From JBCBKU01 sp965267475 (GTDB taxonomy: Bacteria; Pseudomonadota; Alphaproteobacteria; Rhodobacterales; Rhodobacteraceae), in NCBI GenBank assembly GCA_965267475.1, contig OZ254079.1, positions 1,426,001 through 1,490,000 of the forward strand: 64,000 nucleotides of DNA, read 5' to 3'. Each line of letters starts with the position of its first letter. Within the stretch, counting starts at the first letter, position 1. The notes under the pieces are model-generated. The model was not told the origin of the DNA. It searched no databases and was given only the letters and a program-made list of their open reading frames with translations. This document shows positions 16,690-25,054 of the stretch, piece by piece. Position numbers and translations under genes: made by a program.

Positions 16690-17466
16690 TCACATGCGTC
16701 CGAGGAAGATGTAAAGCTCGCGCAGCGCATCGCCGTCCCACAACCCCGAATGCTGTCCGCCCGGAACCGCGATCATGCGTTTGTCCTCGGACCCGGCCAG
16801 ATCGAACAAGGTCGTGCCGTGTTCGAACGGGACAAGTCGGTCTTCGGTGCCATGCAGGATCAAAAGGGGCAGGGTCACGTCTTTGATCGTCTCTTTCGAG
16901 GCCCAGCGCTGTGTGAACAGCCCGTCGAGATTTTCGGCCGGATATTGAACGGCCACAAGATCGGGGATCGACAGAAACGGCGCTTCAAGCACCACGGCAT
17001 CCCCGGCCCCGGCGGCCGCAAGCTTGATAGCCAGAGCCGAGCCCAGGCTTTCGCCATAGATGATCAGGGGTGCGCCGTCGAACCGGGCGGCGATGGCAAG
17101 CGCGTCGGCGGTCAGATGGGTTTCCGATGGGCGGCCGCTGGAACCGCTTGACCCGCGATAGGCCAGCGCGGTGACGCCAAACCCCCGGTCGATCAGGTCC
17201 GAGAAGCGATCTGTTCGACTGGCCAATGTCCCGGCATTTCCCGGCAGGTACAGGATGGTCGGGCGCGTGCCGGGCGCGGGGGCTTCCCAAAGGATCAGGG
17301 TTTCGCCATCGGGGGTTTCAATGCGCGTCTCGGACAGCCTTGGCTCACCAGCTTCGGCGGGGCGCGCATAGGTTTGGTCGAACGGATAGACGACGCGGTC
17401 TTCGTGGCGCTCGACAAACCAAGCGACATAGCTGGTGGTCAGCGCGATCAGGGCCAGCTTCAGCAT
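16690..17466 (-). CDS. Alpha/beta hydrolase, BEM46/ABHD13-like
   Basis: A 258-residue serine hydrolase anchored by an N-terminal hydrophobic segment (LKLALIALTTSYVAWFV). Oxyanion-hole region YLPGNAGT, nucleophile elbow GESLGSA (Ser near residue 140), acid in LLILHGTEDRLVPFEHG and the catalytic His in VPGGQHSGLWD are all visible. This family sits at the cytoplasmic or periplasmic membrane face and its substrates are unknown. It lies between two transporter genes with no functional link I can see. Confidence 0.88.
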   Translation of the reverse strand: MLKLALIALTTSYVAWFVERHEDRVVYPFDQTYARPAEAGEPRLSETRIETPDGETLILWEAPAPGTRPTILYLPGNAGTLASRTDRFSDLIDRGFGVTALAYRGSSGSSGRPSETHLTADALAIAARFDGAPLIIYGESLGSALAIKLAAAGAGDAVVLEAPFLSIPDLVAVQYPAENLDGLFTQRWASKETIKDVTLPLLILHGTEDRLVPFEHGTTLFDLAGSEDKRMIAVPGGQHSGLWDGDALRELYIFLGRM

Positions 17467-17492
17467 GACGCGAGCTTAGCAAGAATTCCCGC

Positions 17493-18734
17493 TTAGCGAG
17501 AACTTTTTTGTTGTGCGTCCGCGCGGGCAAGCTGAGCTTCCCGCCGAGTGACGTAAACAATTGAAAGAAGGCCAAAAAAGGCGGATGTGAACATGACCGC
17601 GACCAGCGGGGTCGCAGACACCGACAGATCCAGCGCGCCGCCCGTAACGGCCGAAAGGATGGCGCCGCCGCCCACCATGAAGGCGCTTCCCAGGCCCGAC
17701 GCCGTGCCCGCCAGATGCGGGCGCACCGACAACATGCCCGCTGAAGCGTTGGGAATGACCAACCCGTTCCCGAGCCCGACCGTCACGCAAAACGCGAAGA
17801 ACGTGAAAGCTGTTTGCAGGCCGGCAATCGACAGGATCAGCGACAGGCCCATGCCGAAGGCCGTGATCAACGTGCCGTTCAGCACCATGCGGTTGACACC
17901 AATGCGGGCGGAAAACCGGCCGGACAGGAAGTTCCCCGTGGCATACCCGATCGCCGGGGCGCCGAAGCCGATGCCGGACCAGAAGGCGGACAGGCCAAAG
18001 ACATCGCGCGCGACGATGGGTCCGCCGCCGAGAAACGCGAAAAAGGCGCCCGATGCGAAAGCCGCAGCCGCCACGTAGCCCCAGAACCGGCGCGACAGAA
18101 GAAGCTCGGGATACTCGGCCACCTGGTCGCGAAACCGCGCGGATCTGTGCTGCGCCGTCTCGCCAAGATCGGCGAAAGAGATCGCAAAGACGCCGAGGCC
18201 GAAGGCGATCGTGAAGAGGAAGGTCGATTGCCAGCCGAAGGCTTCCTCCAACGCGCCGCCAATCATCGGGGCGACCATCGGAACAAGGGCCATCCCCATG
18301 GTAACATAGCCGATCTGCGACGCGGCCATGTCTTGCGGGAACATGTCGCGGATGATGGCGCGCGACAACACAAGCCCAACGACCACCGCGCCCTGGATCA
18401 TGCGGAACGCCAGGAAGACCTCGACCGTGGGCGCAAGGACGCAGCCGATGCTTGCGGCAACGAAGATCGCCAGGCAAGTCAGCGTCACCGGGCGGCGCCC
18501 GAAGCGGTCAGAGACCGGGCCAATGATCAACTGCAAAAGTGCGGTGACGCCCAGATAGGCCGAGACGGCAAGCTGGATCACCGCATAATCCGCCCGGAAA
18601 TGCGTGGCCATCGAGGGCAACGACGGCAAGAAGACACTCATGTTCATGGCTCCGAGACCGGCCAGCAGAACAAGCGTCGTGATGTGGGGCGGTGTGGTCC
18701 GGTTCAGATACCGGACGGTCGCGGCATCCGTCAT
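17493..18734 (-). CDS. MFS transporter, Bcr/CflA family
   Basis: A 413-residue major facilitator with 12 predicted helices. The start after a short polar tail is VLLAGLGAMNMSVFLPSLPSM, typical of Bcr/CflA drug-efflux proteins. The loop 2-3 motif GPVSDRFGRRPV and motif C-like region (GLVLSRAIIRDMFPQ) match. It probably exports small drugs or metabolites. The start chosen is the ATG at 18734 (MTDAATVRY). Upstream in-frame codons to 18827 begin with TTG and read as unlikely protein. The ribosome-binding site is weak. Divergent from pccB. Confidence 0.88.
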   Translation of the reverse strand: MTDAATVRYLNRTTPPHITTLVLLAGLGAMNMSVFLPSLPSMATHFRADYAVIQLAVSAYLGVTALLQLIIGPVSDRFGRRPVTLTCLAIFVAASIGCVLAPTVEVFLAFRMIQGAVVVGLVLSRAIIRDMFPQDMAASQIGYVTMGMALVPMVAPMIGGALEEAFGWQSTFLFTIAFGLGVFAISFADLGETAQHRSARFRDQVAEYPELLLSRRFWGYVAAAAFASGAFFAFLGGGPIVARDVFGLSAFWSGIGFGAPAIGYATGNFLSGRFSARIGVNRMVLNGTLITAFGMGLSLILSIAGLQTAFTFFAFCVTVGLGNGLVIPNASAGMLSVRPHLAGTASGLGSAFMVGGGAILSAVTGGALDLSVSATPLVAVMFTSAFFGLLSIVYVTRREAQLARADAQQKSSR

Positions 18735-18945
18735 GGGGCCTGCGCTATCCAGTTTCCGGATCGGTGTCCACGCACGCGCCGCTGTGCGCAGTTGCGGGTT
18801 CGCATACGCGTAACCGCGGGGCCCCAAAATCTTACCTAAGATTTTTGCGCCGCGCCGGGCCGCGGGACTGCGCCCAAGGATGTTTCGCCTTTGCCCCGGC
18901 GCGCCGCTTCGATATCAGATTTGGAAAGGACGAAGGGACCGAACC

Positions 18946-20478
18946 ATGACGGATGTCTTGAGCGAACTCGAAGCCCGGCGTGCGGGCGCCCGTGCGGGTG
19001 GCGGCGAGAAGCGGATCGCGGCGCAACACGCCAAGGGCAAGCTGACGGCACGCGAACGGCTGGAATTGCTTCTGGACGAAGGCAGCTTCGAAGAATTCGA
19101 CATGTTCGTGGCCCACCGCACCACCGATTTCGGCATGGACAAGCAGAAGTTTCCGGGCGACGGCGTCGTCACGGGCTGGGGCACGATCAATGGCCGCCAG
19201 GTCTATGTCTTTTCGCAGGATTTCACCGTGCTTGGTGGATCGGTGTCGGAAACCCACGCCCAGAAAATCTGCAAGATCATGGATATGGCCGTGCAGAACG
19301 GCGCGCCGGTCATCGGGTTGAACGATTCCGGCGGCGCGCGGATCCAGGAAGGTGTGGGGTCGCTCGCGGGCTATGCCGAGATCTTTCAGCGCAATATCGA
19401 AGCGTCGGGCGTGATCCCGCAGATCTCCGTGATCATGGGGCCATGCGCGGGGGGCGCTGTCTATTCGCCCGCCATGACCGACTTCATCTTCATGGTGAAG
19501 GATTCGTCATACATGTTCGTGACCGGGCCCGATGTGGTGAAGACCGTGACCAATGAGGTCGTGACCGCGGAAGAACTGGGCGGTGCGTCAACCCATACCA
19601 GGAAATCCTCGGTCGCTGATGGGGCGTTCGAAAATGACATCGAGGCGCTGGCCGAAGTGCGGCGTCTTTTCGATTTCCTGCCTTTGTCAAACCGCGAAAA
19701 GCCGCCGGTCCGGCCCACATTCGACACGGCCGAGCGGATTGAAAACAGCCTTGATACGCTGATCCCCGCCAATCCGAACCAGCCTTATGATATGAAGGAA
19801 CTTATCACCAAGGTGGCTGACGAAGGAGACTTCTATGAAATTCAGGAAGATTACGCCGGAAACATCGTCACCGGATTTATCCGTCTGGAGGGCTCTACGG
19901 TCGGGGTCGTCGCGAACCAACCGATGGTTCTGGCGGGCGTACTGGACATCGATTCCTCGCGTAAGGCGGCGCGCTTCGTCCGGTTTTGCGATGCCTTTGA
20001 AATCCCGATCCTGACGCTTGTGGACGTGCCGGGGTTCCTGCCCGGGACGGCGCAGGAGTATGGCGGCGTGATCAAGCACGGGGCGAAACTGCTCTTTGCC
20101 TATGGCGAGGCGACGGTGCCCAAGGTGACCGTGATCACCCGCAAGGCCTATGGCGGGGCCTATGACGTGATGGCGTCGAAACATGTGAAGGCCGACATCA
20201 ACTATGCCTGGCCCTCGGCCGAGATCGCGGTGATGGGCGCCAAGGGCGCGACCGAGATCCTGTACCGGTCAGAGCTGGGCGATACCGAAAAGATCGCGGC
20301 GCGCACCAAGGAATACGAAGACAACTTCGCCAACCCGTTCAAGGCAGCCGAGCGCGGCTTCATCGATGAGGTGATCATGCCCCATTCGACCCGGCGTCGC
20401 GTGGCCCGGGCCTTTGCAGCTTTGCGGGGCAAGAAGGCGTCGATGCCCTGGAAGAAGCACGACAATATTCCGTTGTAA
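18946..20478 (+). CDS. pccB: Propionyl-CoA carboxylase beta subunit
   Basis: The 510-residue carboxyltransferase subunit that transfers CO2 from carboxybiotin to propionyl-CoA, forming (2S)-methylmalonyl-CoA. The crotonase-fold CT domain has GLNDSGGARIQEGVGSL and MGPCAGGAVYSPA (acyl-CoA oxyanion hole) in the N-half and VDVPGFLPGTAQEYGG and KAYGGAYDVM in the C-half. The length and ending WKKHDNIPL match PccB of Rhodobacteraceae. The start at 18946 (MTDVLSELEARR) follows GAAGGGACC. The upstream in-frame Met at 18880 is rejected. pccA lies 1.9 kb downstream with small genes in between, so this is a locus rather than a tight operon. Confidence 0.97.
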   Translation: MTDVLSELEARRAGARAGGGEKRIAAQHAKGKLTARERLELLLDEGSFEEFDMFVAHRTTDFGMDKQKFPGDGVVTGWGTINGRQVYVFSQDFTVLGGSVSETHAQKICKIMDMAVQNGAPVIGLNDSGGARIQEGVGSLAGYAEIFQRNIEASGVIPQISVIMGPCAGGAVYSPAMTDFIFMVKDSSYMFVTGPDVVKTVTNEVVTAEELGGASTHTRKSSVADGAFENDIEALAEVRRLFDFLPLSNREKPPVRPTFDTAERIENSLDTLIPANPNQPYDMKELITKVADEGDFYEIQEDYAGNIVTGFIRLEGSTVGVVANQPMVLAGVLDIDSSRKAARFVRFCDAFEIPILTLVDVPGFLPGTAQEYGGVIKHGAKLLFAYGEATVPKVTVITRKAYGGAYDVMASKHVKADINYAWPSAEIAVMGAKGATEILYRSELGDTEKIAARTKEYEDNFANPFKAAERGFIDEVIMPHSTRRRVARAFAALRGKKASMPWKKHDNIPL

Positions 20479-20539
20479 GGATCTTTTGTCCGGCACCCGG
20501 TGCCAACCGCGATCCCGTCAATGCCTTAGAGGTTATCAC

Positions 20540-20941
20540 ATGCCTGACTTCCACCTCTTCTCCTCGGGTCCCAGGCCTGTCGCTCCGTTTTCCCATGCTG
20601 TCGAAAGCGACGGCTGGGTGATCCTGACCGGGCAGATGCCAACGGATCCCGAGGCGCCGGACGATCCGCTGCCCGACGGGATCGAGGCGCAGACCCGGCG
20701 GGTGATGAAAAACCTCGAACTGATCCTGGGCGAATTGGACCTTGATCTGTCGCATATCCTGCAATGCCGCTGCTTTCTGACGGCGTTTGAGCGCGACTAT
20801 GCGGTCTTCAACGAGACCTACAAATCCTTCTTCCCGGCGGACCGGTTGCCCGCGCGCACCACTGTCGGCGTAACTGCCTTGGCCGTCGGCGCTTTGGTCG
20901 AGATTGATTGCATCGCGAAACGGCCTGTGGATAACGTGTGA
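20540..20941 (+). CDS. RidA family protein
   Basis: A 133-residue member of the Rid/YjgF/UK114 family, soluble trimers that often hydrolyse reactive enamine/imine intermediates. Features: FSHAVESDGWVILTGQMP, a central TRRVMKNLELILGELDLDLSHI, and the ending LPARTTVGVTALAVGALVEIDCIAKRP, where the family's active-site Arg lies in the PART motif. It starts 61 bases after pccB and may be read from the same transcript. Canonical RidA function is plausible but not proven for all subfamilies. Confidence 0.9.
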   Translation: MPDFHLFSSGPRPVAPFSHAVESDGWVILTGQMPTDPEAPDDPLPDGIEAQTRRVMKNLELILGELDLDLSHILQCRCFLTAFERDYAVFNETYKSFFPADRLPARTTVGVTALAVGALVEIDCIAKRPVDNV

Positions 20942-21087
20942 GTAAGATTTGGATTACCTTGAAGTTCCAGCATCTTGCCTGATGCGGGGCTTCGGGCGGG
21001 CAATATGTGTTAAACAGGCACCATTTTGCCAATCTGGTTTGGAAACAATTCCCTTCCGCGAAACCTTTCGCTAGTGTCGCGCCTGGG

Positions 21088-21121
21088 ACCCCTATCCGGG
21101 GCCCGAACCCCGGACGAGGGG
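21088..21121 (+). other. Stem-loop upstream of a small lipoprotein gene
   Basis: CCCCT-A-TCCGGGG (21089-21101) pairs with CCCCGGA-CG-AGGGG (21108-21121) around a short loop. It lies 54 bp before the start of the small lipoprotein gene, in the untranslated leader or at the end of the ridA transcript. No T run follows, so terminator or leader structure are both possible. Confidence 0.4.
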
Positions 21122-21174
21122 CCAAGGGAGTTTCACTTCCAGGGACTGGCCCTTCCAGACTTTAGGAGACATAG

Positions 21175-21303
21175 ATGTCGAAGAGCATCAAAACCATTCT
21201 CGCTGTCGGCCTTCTCATGGTTGCCGCTGCTTGTGCCCAGGAAGAAGAAGTCGTCTTCGTTGAAGAACCTGTCATGGCTGAAGAGCCAATGGGCAAGTTC
21301 TAA
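21175..21303 (+). CDS. Very small lipoprotein (42 aa)
   Basis: A 42-residue protein: signal sequence MSKSIKTILAVGLLMVAAAC with a lipobox-like end (Cys20), then AQEEEVVFVEEPVMAEEPMGKF. The mature part is only 23 residues and strongly acidic with a repeated E-E-P pattern. AGGAGA lies 6 bases before the ATG, and a stem-loop follows the stop, so it is a real gene. Tiny lipoproteins of this kind are frequent at pcc loci of Rhodobacteraceae. No function is known. The lipobox lacks Leu at -3, so lipid modification is likely but not certain. Confidence 0.75.
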   Translation: MSKSIKTILAVGLLMVAAACAQEEEVVFVEEPVMAEEPMGKF

Positions 21304-21309
21304 GACTTC

Positions 21310-21340
21310 TGGCCGGTTGCGCGCCTTGCGCGACCGGCCA
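21310..21340 (+). terminator. Terminator-like stem-loop after the small lipoprotein gene
   Basis: TGGCCGGT and ACCGGCCA (8 of 8 bp) enclose a GCGC/GCGC inner pairing. It starts 7 bp after the stop codon. The T tract is absent downstream. Confidence 0.6.
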
Positions 21341-21369
21341 ATCGCCTGCCCGTATCGGGGGGTAAGGCA

Positions 21370-21723
21370 TTGATAAAACACCGCGGATTTCCAGGCCGCC
21401 TTCCCGGTACCGACTTTCAATTCACAATCCGACGCGCCAATCCCAAAGGGGTCACCCCTTTGAAATCACGGCTGCGTCATCCGGACCGGAAGCCCCAGGA
21501 CAAGGCTGCCGACGCCGCCTTCATGGCCGCGCTTTGGGACCACTTCGGAGAGGCCCCGTTCGAAAGGGGCAATCTGGACGCCGGTCGGTTGAGCTGGCTG
21601 TTCGGTCGTGAGGTCATCCCCGCGGAAGATCCTTTCGATGCCGCCAGTTACGATGCCCTTCTGAGAATCGACCCATCCACCGTCGAGATCAGCTTCCCCG
21701 GGCTCATGGACCGCGATTCATAG
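21370..21723 (+). CDS. Hypothetical protein, start uncertain
   Basis: Open frame of up to 117 codons. From about 21460 the codon use is strongly coding-like (G/C at third positions) and the translation is acidic and well-formed, e.g. FMAALWDHFGEAPFERG, GRLSWLFGREVIPAEDPFD and YDALLRIDPSTVEI. The first 30 codons look less like coding sequence. Possible starts are TTG 21370, TTG 21460 (after AAGGGG in a small AAAGGGG/CCCCTTT hairpin) or ATG 21523. I do not recognise a family. No signal peptide is visible in the shorter forms. Confidence 0.5.
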   Translation: MIKHRGFPGRLPGTDFQFTIRRANPKGVTPLKSRLRHPDRKPQDKAADAAFMAALWDHFGEAPFERGNLDAGRLSWLFGREVIPAEDPFDAASYDALLRIDPSTVEISFPGLMDRDS

Positions 21724-21806
21724 GCAAGTTTCCGCCGAAAATCGTGAAATTCTGGCGATTTACGGCGCAATCTTCGTGTCAGTTCAACGAACTGTTTCAT
21801 TTGGAA

Positions 21807-21905
21807 ATGATTCTCGACAGATTGTTTCGCAGGGTGGTGATCTCCAGCAAGCTCGCTGCCCAAATAAAAGTCATAACCGTTACCCTTCCCCTTCTCGCGG
21901 CCTGA
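21807..21905 (+). CDS. Possible 32-aa peptide, or non-coding transcript ending at the following terminator
   Basis: An ATG at 21807 opens 32 codons reading MILDRLFRRVVISS then KLAAQIKVITVTLPLLAA, basic then hydrophobic, as in a small membrane peptide. The stop codon lies inside the left arm of the strong stem-loop at 21898-21924. There is no good ribosome-binding site at the normal distance, so coding is uncertain. The alternative is a small RNA or leader whose 3' end is the stem-loop. Confidence 0.25.
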   Translation: MILDRLFRRVVISSKLAAQIKVITVTLPLLAA

Positions 21906-21930
21906 TCTCAGCAGGATCAGGCCGCACTTT
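21898..21930 (+). terminator. Strong intrinsic terminator with no assigned gene
   Basis: Perfect 10-bp stem CGGCCTGATC / GATCAGGCCG with a 7-nt loop, followed by CACTTTATTTG. It lies 175 bp after the nearest annotated stop (21723), so it probably ends a separate short transcript. Confidence 0.75.
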
Positions 21931-22066
21931 ATTTGTGGGTCCGCCTGACCCCGGTCGGCGGAGGATCGCCGAATCGTTGCAATTCGCGGCGCTGCCTTTG
22001 GCGTCCCCGGTCCGGCGCGTCTATCTAAACGCGGGGCAACGACCCACAAAGGTACGGGCAGATATC

Positions 22067-22267
22067 ATGCGAAAAACTCTTGCAGCCATGGGGCTTATTG
22101 CGATCCTTGGGCTATCGGCTTGCGGCGACAACGATCTGGAACGCGGTGCGTCCGGCGCGTTGATCGGTGCGGGCGGCACGGCGCTTCTGGGCGGCAGCGT
22201 CGTGGGCGGCGCGATCATCGGCGGGGCCGCCGGTGTCTTCTGCGACGACTTCACGAACGTCTGTTAG
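22067..22267 (+). CDS. Small glycine-zipper lipoprotein (66 aa)
   Basis: A 66-residue lipoprotein: signal MRKTLAAMGLIAILGLSAC with a canonical lipobox LSAC (Cys19), then GDNDLERGASGALIGAGG and a Gly/Ala-rich helix with repeated G-x-x-x-G spacing (LLGGSVVGGAIIGGAAG), ending in FCDDFTNVC with two Cys. Glycine-zipper segments of this sort pack in or on membranes. Relatives near pccA in Rhodobacteraceae are uncharacterised. A strong terminator follows, so the gene is its own short unit. Confidence 0.8.
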   Translation: MRKTLAAMGLIAILGLSACGDNDLERGASGALIGAGGTALLGGSVVGGAIIGGAAGVFCDDFTNVC

Positions 22268-22291
22268 CGCCCACATCGTTGAAATGATGCG

Positions 22292-22330
22292 AAAAAGCGC
22301 GACGGGGGCATTCCCCCCGCCGCGTTTTTG
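22292..22330 (+). terminator. Intrinsic terminator of the glycine-zipper lipoprotein gene
   Basis: AAAAAGCGCGACGGGGG and CCCCCGCCGCGTTTTT pair almost completely and end in a T5 run. A classical terminator, 25 bp after the stop and about 40 bp before the pccA start. Confidence 0.85.
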
Positions 22331-22366
22331 TGCGTGATAGGGAGGGACGCCGAACTCGGAGGGGGC

Positions 22367-24460
22367 ATGTTCAAGAAGATCCTGATCGCCAATCGCGGAG
22401 AAATTGCCTGCCGTGTGATGAAAACGGCCAAGAAGATGGGGATCGGGACGGTTGCTTTGTACTCCGATGCCGATGCGGGCGCGCTGCATGTGAAGATGGC
22501 CGATGAGGCCGTGCATATCGGCCCTCCGCCTGCCAACCAGTCCTATATCGTCATCGACAAGGTGATGGCGGCGATCAAGGAAACGGGCGCCGAGGCCGTG
22601 CATCCGGGGTATGGCTTTCTGTCCGAGAACCCGAAATTCGCCGAAGCGCTTGAGGCGGCGGGGGTCGCCTTTATCGGTCCGCCGAAAGGCGCGATCGAGG
22701 CCATGGGCGACAAGATCACATCTAAAAAGATCGCCCAAGACGCCGGTGTCTCGACCGTTCCGGGCTATATGGGCCTGATCGGCGATGCCGAAGAGGCCAA
22801 GAAAATCGCCGGCGAAATCGGCTATCCGGTGATGATCAAGGCCTCTGCCGGGGGCGGCGGCAAGGGCATGCGGATCGCCTGGTCGGAAGATGAGGTGGCC
22901 GAGGGGTTTCAGTCGTCGAAGAACGAAGCGGCGGCATCCTTTGGCGATGACCGGATCTTCATCGAGAAATTCGTGACCCAGCCCCGCCATATCGAAATTC
23001 AGGTGCTGGCCGACAGCCATGGCAACTGCGTCTATCTGGGCGAGCGGGAATGTTCGATCCAGCGCCGAAACCAAAAGGTGATCGAAGAGGCGCCGTCGCC
23101 TTTTCTGGACGAAGCCACGCGGAAGGCCATGGGCGAACAATCCTGCGCGCTGGCCAAGGCCGTGGGTTATACCTCGGCGGGCACAGTCGAGTTCATCGTC
23201 GATGGGGACCGGAACTTCTATTTCCTGGAAATGAACACACGTTTGCAGGTCGAACACCCGGTGACGGAACTGATCACCGGCGTTGATCTGGTCGAACAGA
23301 TGATCCGGGTCGCCAATGGTGAGGCGCTGTCGATCACCCAATCGGATGTGAAGCTGAACGGCTGGGCGATGGAATCGCGCCTTTATGCCGAAGATCCTTA
23401 TCGCGGGTTTTTGCCGTCCATCGGGCGGCTGACGCGGTATCGCCCGCCCGCCGAGACGGAAGGCTACACACCGGGCGTCGTGCCTGATGCGCCGGTCGTG
23501 CGGAATGACACGGGCGTTTTCGAGGGTGGTGAGATCAGCATGTTCTATGACCCGATGATCGCCAAACTTTGCACCTGGGGGCCCGACCGTGCGGCGGCGA
23601 TTGAGGGGATGCGGGCGGCGCTGGACGCATTCGAAGTCGAAGGGATCGGCCATAATATCCCCTTCCTGTCAGCGGTTTACGACCATCCGAAGTTCATCGC
23701 GGGCGATATCACGACGGCGTTTATAGCCGAGGAATACCCCGACGGGTTTGAAGGGGTGGAGCTGCCCGAGTTCAGTTTGGCTCAGATCGGCGCGGTGGCG
23801 GCGGTCATGAAAGCGATCTCACAGGAGAGATCTGCGCTATCAACAGTACGAATGAGTGAGCCTCGTCCAGTTTATGGATATGAAGTCCTTCTACCTTCCG
23901 CGAAGTATAAGTTCATATGGGACTGCTATCCATACTTCCAGTTTCATGAATTCAAGGACCTTGGGGGGCAGCGGTACTTTCGAACGTTCGTTACAGACCA
24001 AACCGGACGGAACTTTTCATTCGGTTTGGACTGGTTGCCGGGTGAACAGATGGCGCGCGTCCTAGCGATTGATGCGGAAATGGACGACCTCGACTACGTT
24101 GGACCACCGTTGATGGTGCTGAAGGTCGAACCACGCACCAACGGTTTCCGCATCCGCTATCGTGGTGCCGATCTTGACGTGAAAGTTCTGACTCCACGTC
24201 AGGCCGAACTTGCCGCCCGCATGCCCGAGAAGGTGGCGCCCGATACCTCAAAACTGCTCCTTTGTCCCATGCCCGGCCTTGTCGTGAAGATCGACGTGGA
24301 AGAGGGCCAGGAAGTGCAGGAAGGCCAAGCGCTCTGCACCGTCGAGGCGATGAAGATGGAAAACATCCTCCGCGCCGAAAAGAAGGGCACAATCGCCAAG
24401 ATCAACGCAGCGGCGGGCGACAGCCTGGCCGTCGATGAGGTGATCATGGAGTTTGAGTAG
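22367..24460 (+). CDS. pccA: Propionyl-CoA carboxylase alpha subunit (biotin carboxylase + BCCP)
   Basis: A 697-residue subunit that carboxylates its own biotin using ATP and bicarbonate and passes the carboxyl group to PccB. The biotin carboxylase domain (residues 1-450) starts KILIANRGEIACRVMKTA and has the ATP loop KASAGGGGKGMR near 165 and EMNTRLQVEHPVTE near 290. A BT (subunit-contact) domain lies at about 480-610. The BCCP domain ends the protein, with VEAMKMENIL and biotinyl-Lys663, 35 residues from the C-terminus. The start follows GGAGGGGGC. Within the BT domain, 23821-24000 has only about 47% G+C by my count and codons (AGA, CGA, CTA, ATA, GTA) rare elsewhere in the gene, though the frame is intact. 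Confidence 0.97.
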   Translation: MFKKILIANRGEIACRVMKTAKKMGIGTVALYSDADAGALHVKMADEAVHIGPPPANQSYIVIDKVMAAIKETGAEAVHPGYGFLSENPKFAEALEAAGVAFIGPPKGAIEAMGDKITSKKIAQDAGVSTVPGYMGLIGDAEEAKKIAGEIGYPVMIKASAGGGGKGMRIAWSEDEVAEGFQSSKNEAAASFGDDRIFIEKFVTQPRHIEIQVLADSHGNCVYLGERECSIQRRNQKVIEEAPSPFLDEATRKAMGEQSCALAKAVGYTSAGTVEFIVDGDRNFYFLEMNTRLQVEHPVTELITGVDLVEQMIRVANGEALSITQSDVKLNGWAMESRLYAEDPYRGFLPSIGRLTRYRPPAETEGYTPGVVPDAPVVRNDTGVFEGGEISMFYDPMIAKLCTWGPDRAAAIEGMRAALDAFEVEGIGHNIPFLSAVYDHPKFIAGDITTAFIAEEYPDGFEGVELPEFSLAQIGAVAAVMKAISQERSALSTVRMSEPRPVYGYEVLLPSAKYKFIWDCYPYFQFHEFKDLGGQRYFRTFVTDQTGRNFSFGLDWLPGEQMARVLAIDAEMDDLDYVGPPLMVLKVEPRTNGFRIRYRGADLDVKVLTPRQAELAARMPEKVAPDTSKLLLCPMPGLVVKIDVEEGQEVQEGQALCTVEAMKMENILRAEKKGTIAKINAAAGDSLAVDEVIMEFE

Positions 24461-24473
24461 GTGCCGGTGGCGC

Positions 24474-24953
24474 CTAGCCGCCCGCCCGGATTTCCTGCTG
24501 GCGATCTGGCATTTTATCAATGGAACGGCTGAGTTCTCGGACATCCCAGGCAAAGGGTTTCCGAAGTTTTACCCCGCCATCCTTGCCAATCAGCACCATC
24601 ATGAAGCCTCGTGGACGCAATTTCGTGCGGATATCCGACCGTCCGGCGGGGTCCGTGTCGGTGATGATCACCACGTCACGCTCCAAAAGCGGGTCGGGCC
24701 GTTCGTCCAAAAGCTCAATCTGTTCGCGGAACCGCGGGTCGGCCGGTGTATCGGCAAAGACGACAATGGGTCGGGCAAGCCATTGAAAATCCTGCAAGTT
24801 CACGTCCGCCGCTTCAAAGCGAAGCGACGGGTCTTCTTGCCATTGGGCCACGGGATTCGGCGCTTCCGCGCCTTCGGCAGCCGCATCGGCGGCCCAAATC
24901 GGCTGAGAAAGCGCGAAAATCCCCAAAATGGCAGCAATTATCGGTGTGCGCAT
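24474..24953 (-). CDS. DUF4174 domain protein, exported
   Basis: A 159-residue protein with a signal peptide (MRTPIIAAILGIFALSQPIWA, cleavage after AWA-like residues 20-22). The DUF4174 core runs from about residue 52 (LQDFQWLARPIVVFADTPADPRF) to FMMVLIGKDGGVKLRKPF near 135, a thioredoxin-like arrangement lacking the CxxC pair. Function unknown, envelope location inferred. GGAGG precedes the ATG. It sits between pccA and mcm on the opposite strand, converging on pccA and divergent from mcm. Confidence 0.85.
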   Translation of the reverse strand: MRTPIIAAILGIFALSQPIWAADAAAEGAEAPNPVAQWQEDPSLRFEAADVNLQDFQWLARPIVVFADTPADPRFREQIELLDERPDPLLERDVVIITDTDPAGRSDIRTKLRPRGFMMVLIGKDGGVKLRKPFAWDVRELSRSIDKMPDRQQEIRAGG

Positions 24954-25054
24954 GCATCCTCCAGTTCCTTCAGATATAGGTCAGCATTGAAAAGATGCGA
25001 AGATGGAAAGGGCGCGTTATCACGTCCCCGTGTGATCGCCCGGGAAGATTGCCA

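Noticed and set aside
17814..18839. 341-codon open frame antisense to the MFS transporter gene
   Set aside because: Extremely Arg/Asp/Gln-rich mirror frame of a hydrophobic protein gene.
22112..23653. 513-codon open frame antisense to pccA and the lipoprotein gene
   Set aside because: Runs through a strong terminator region and two well-supported genes. Arg/His-rich shadow.
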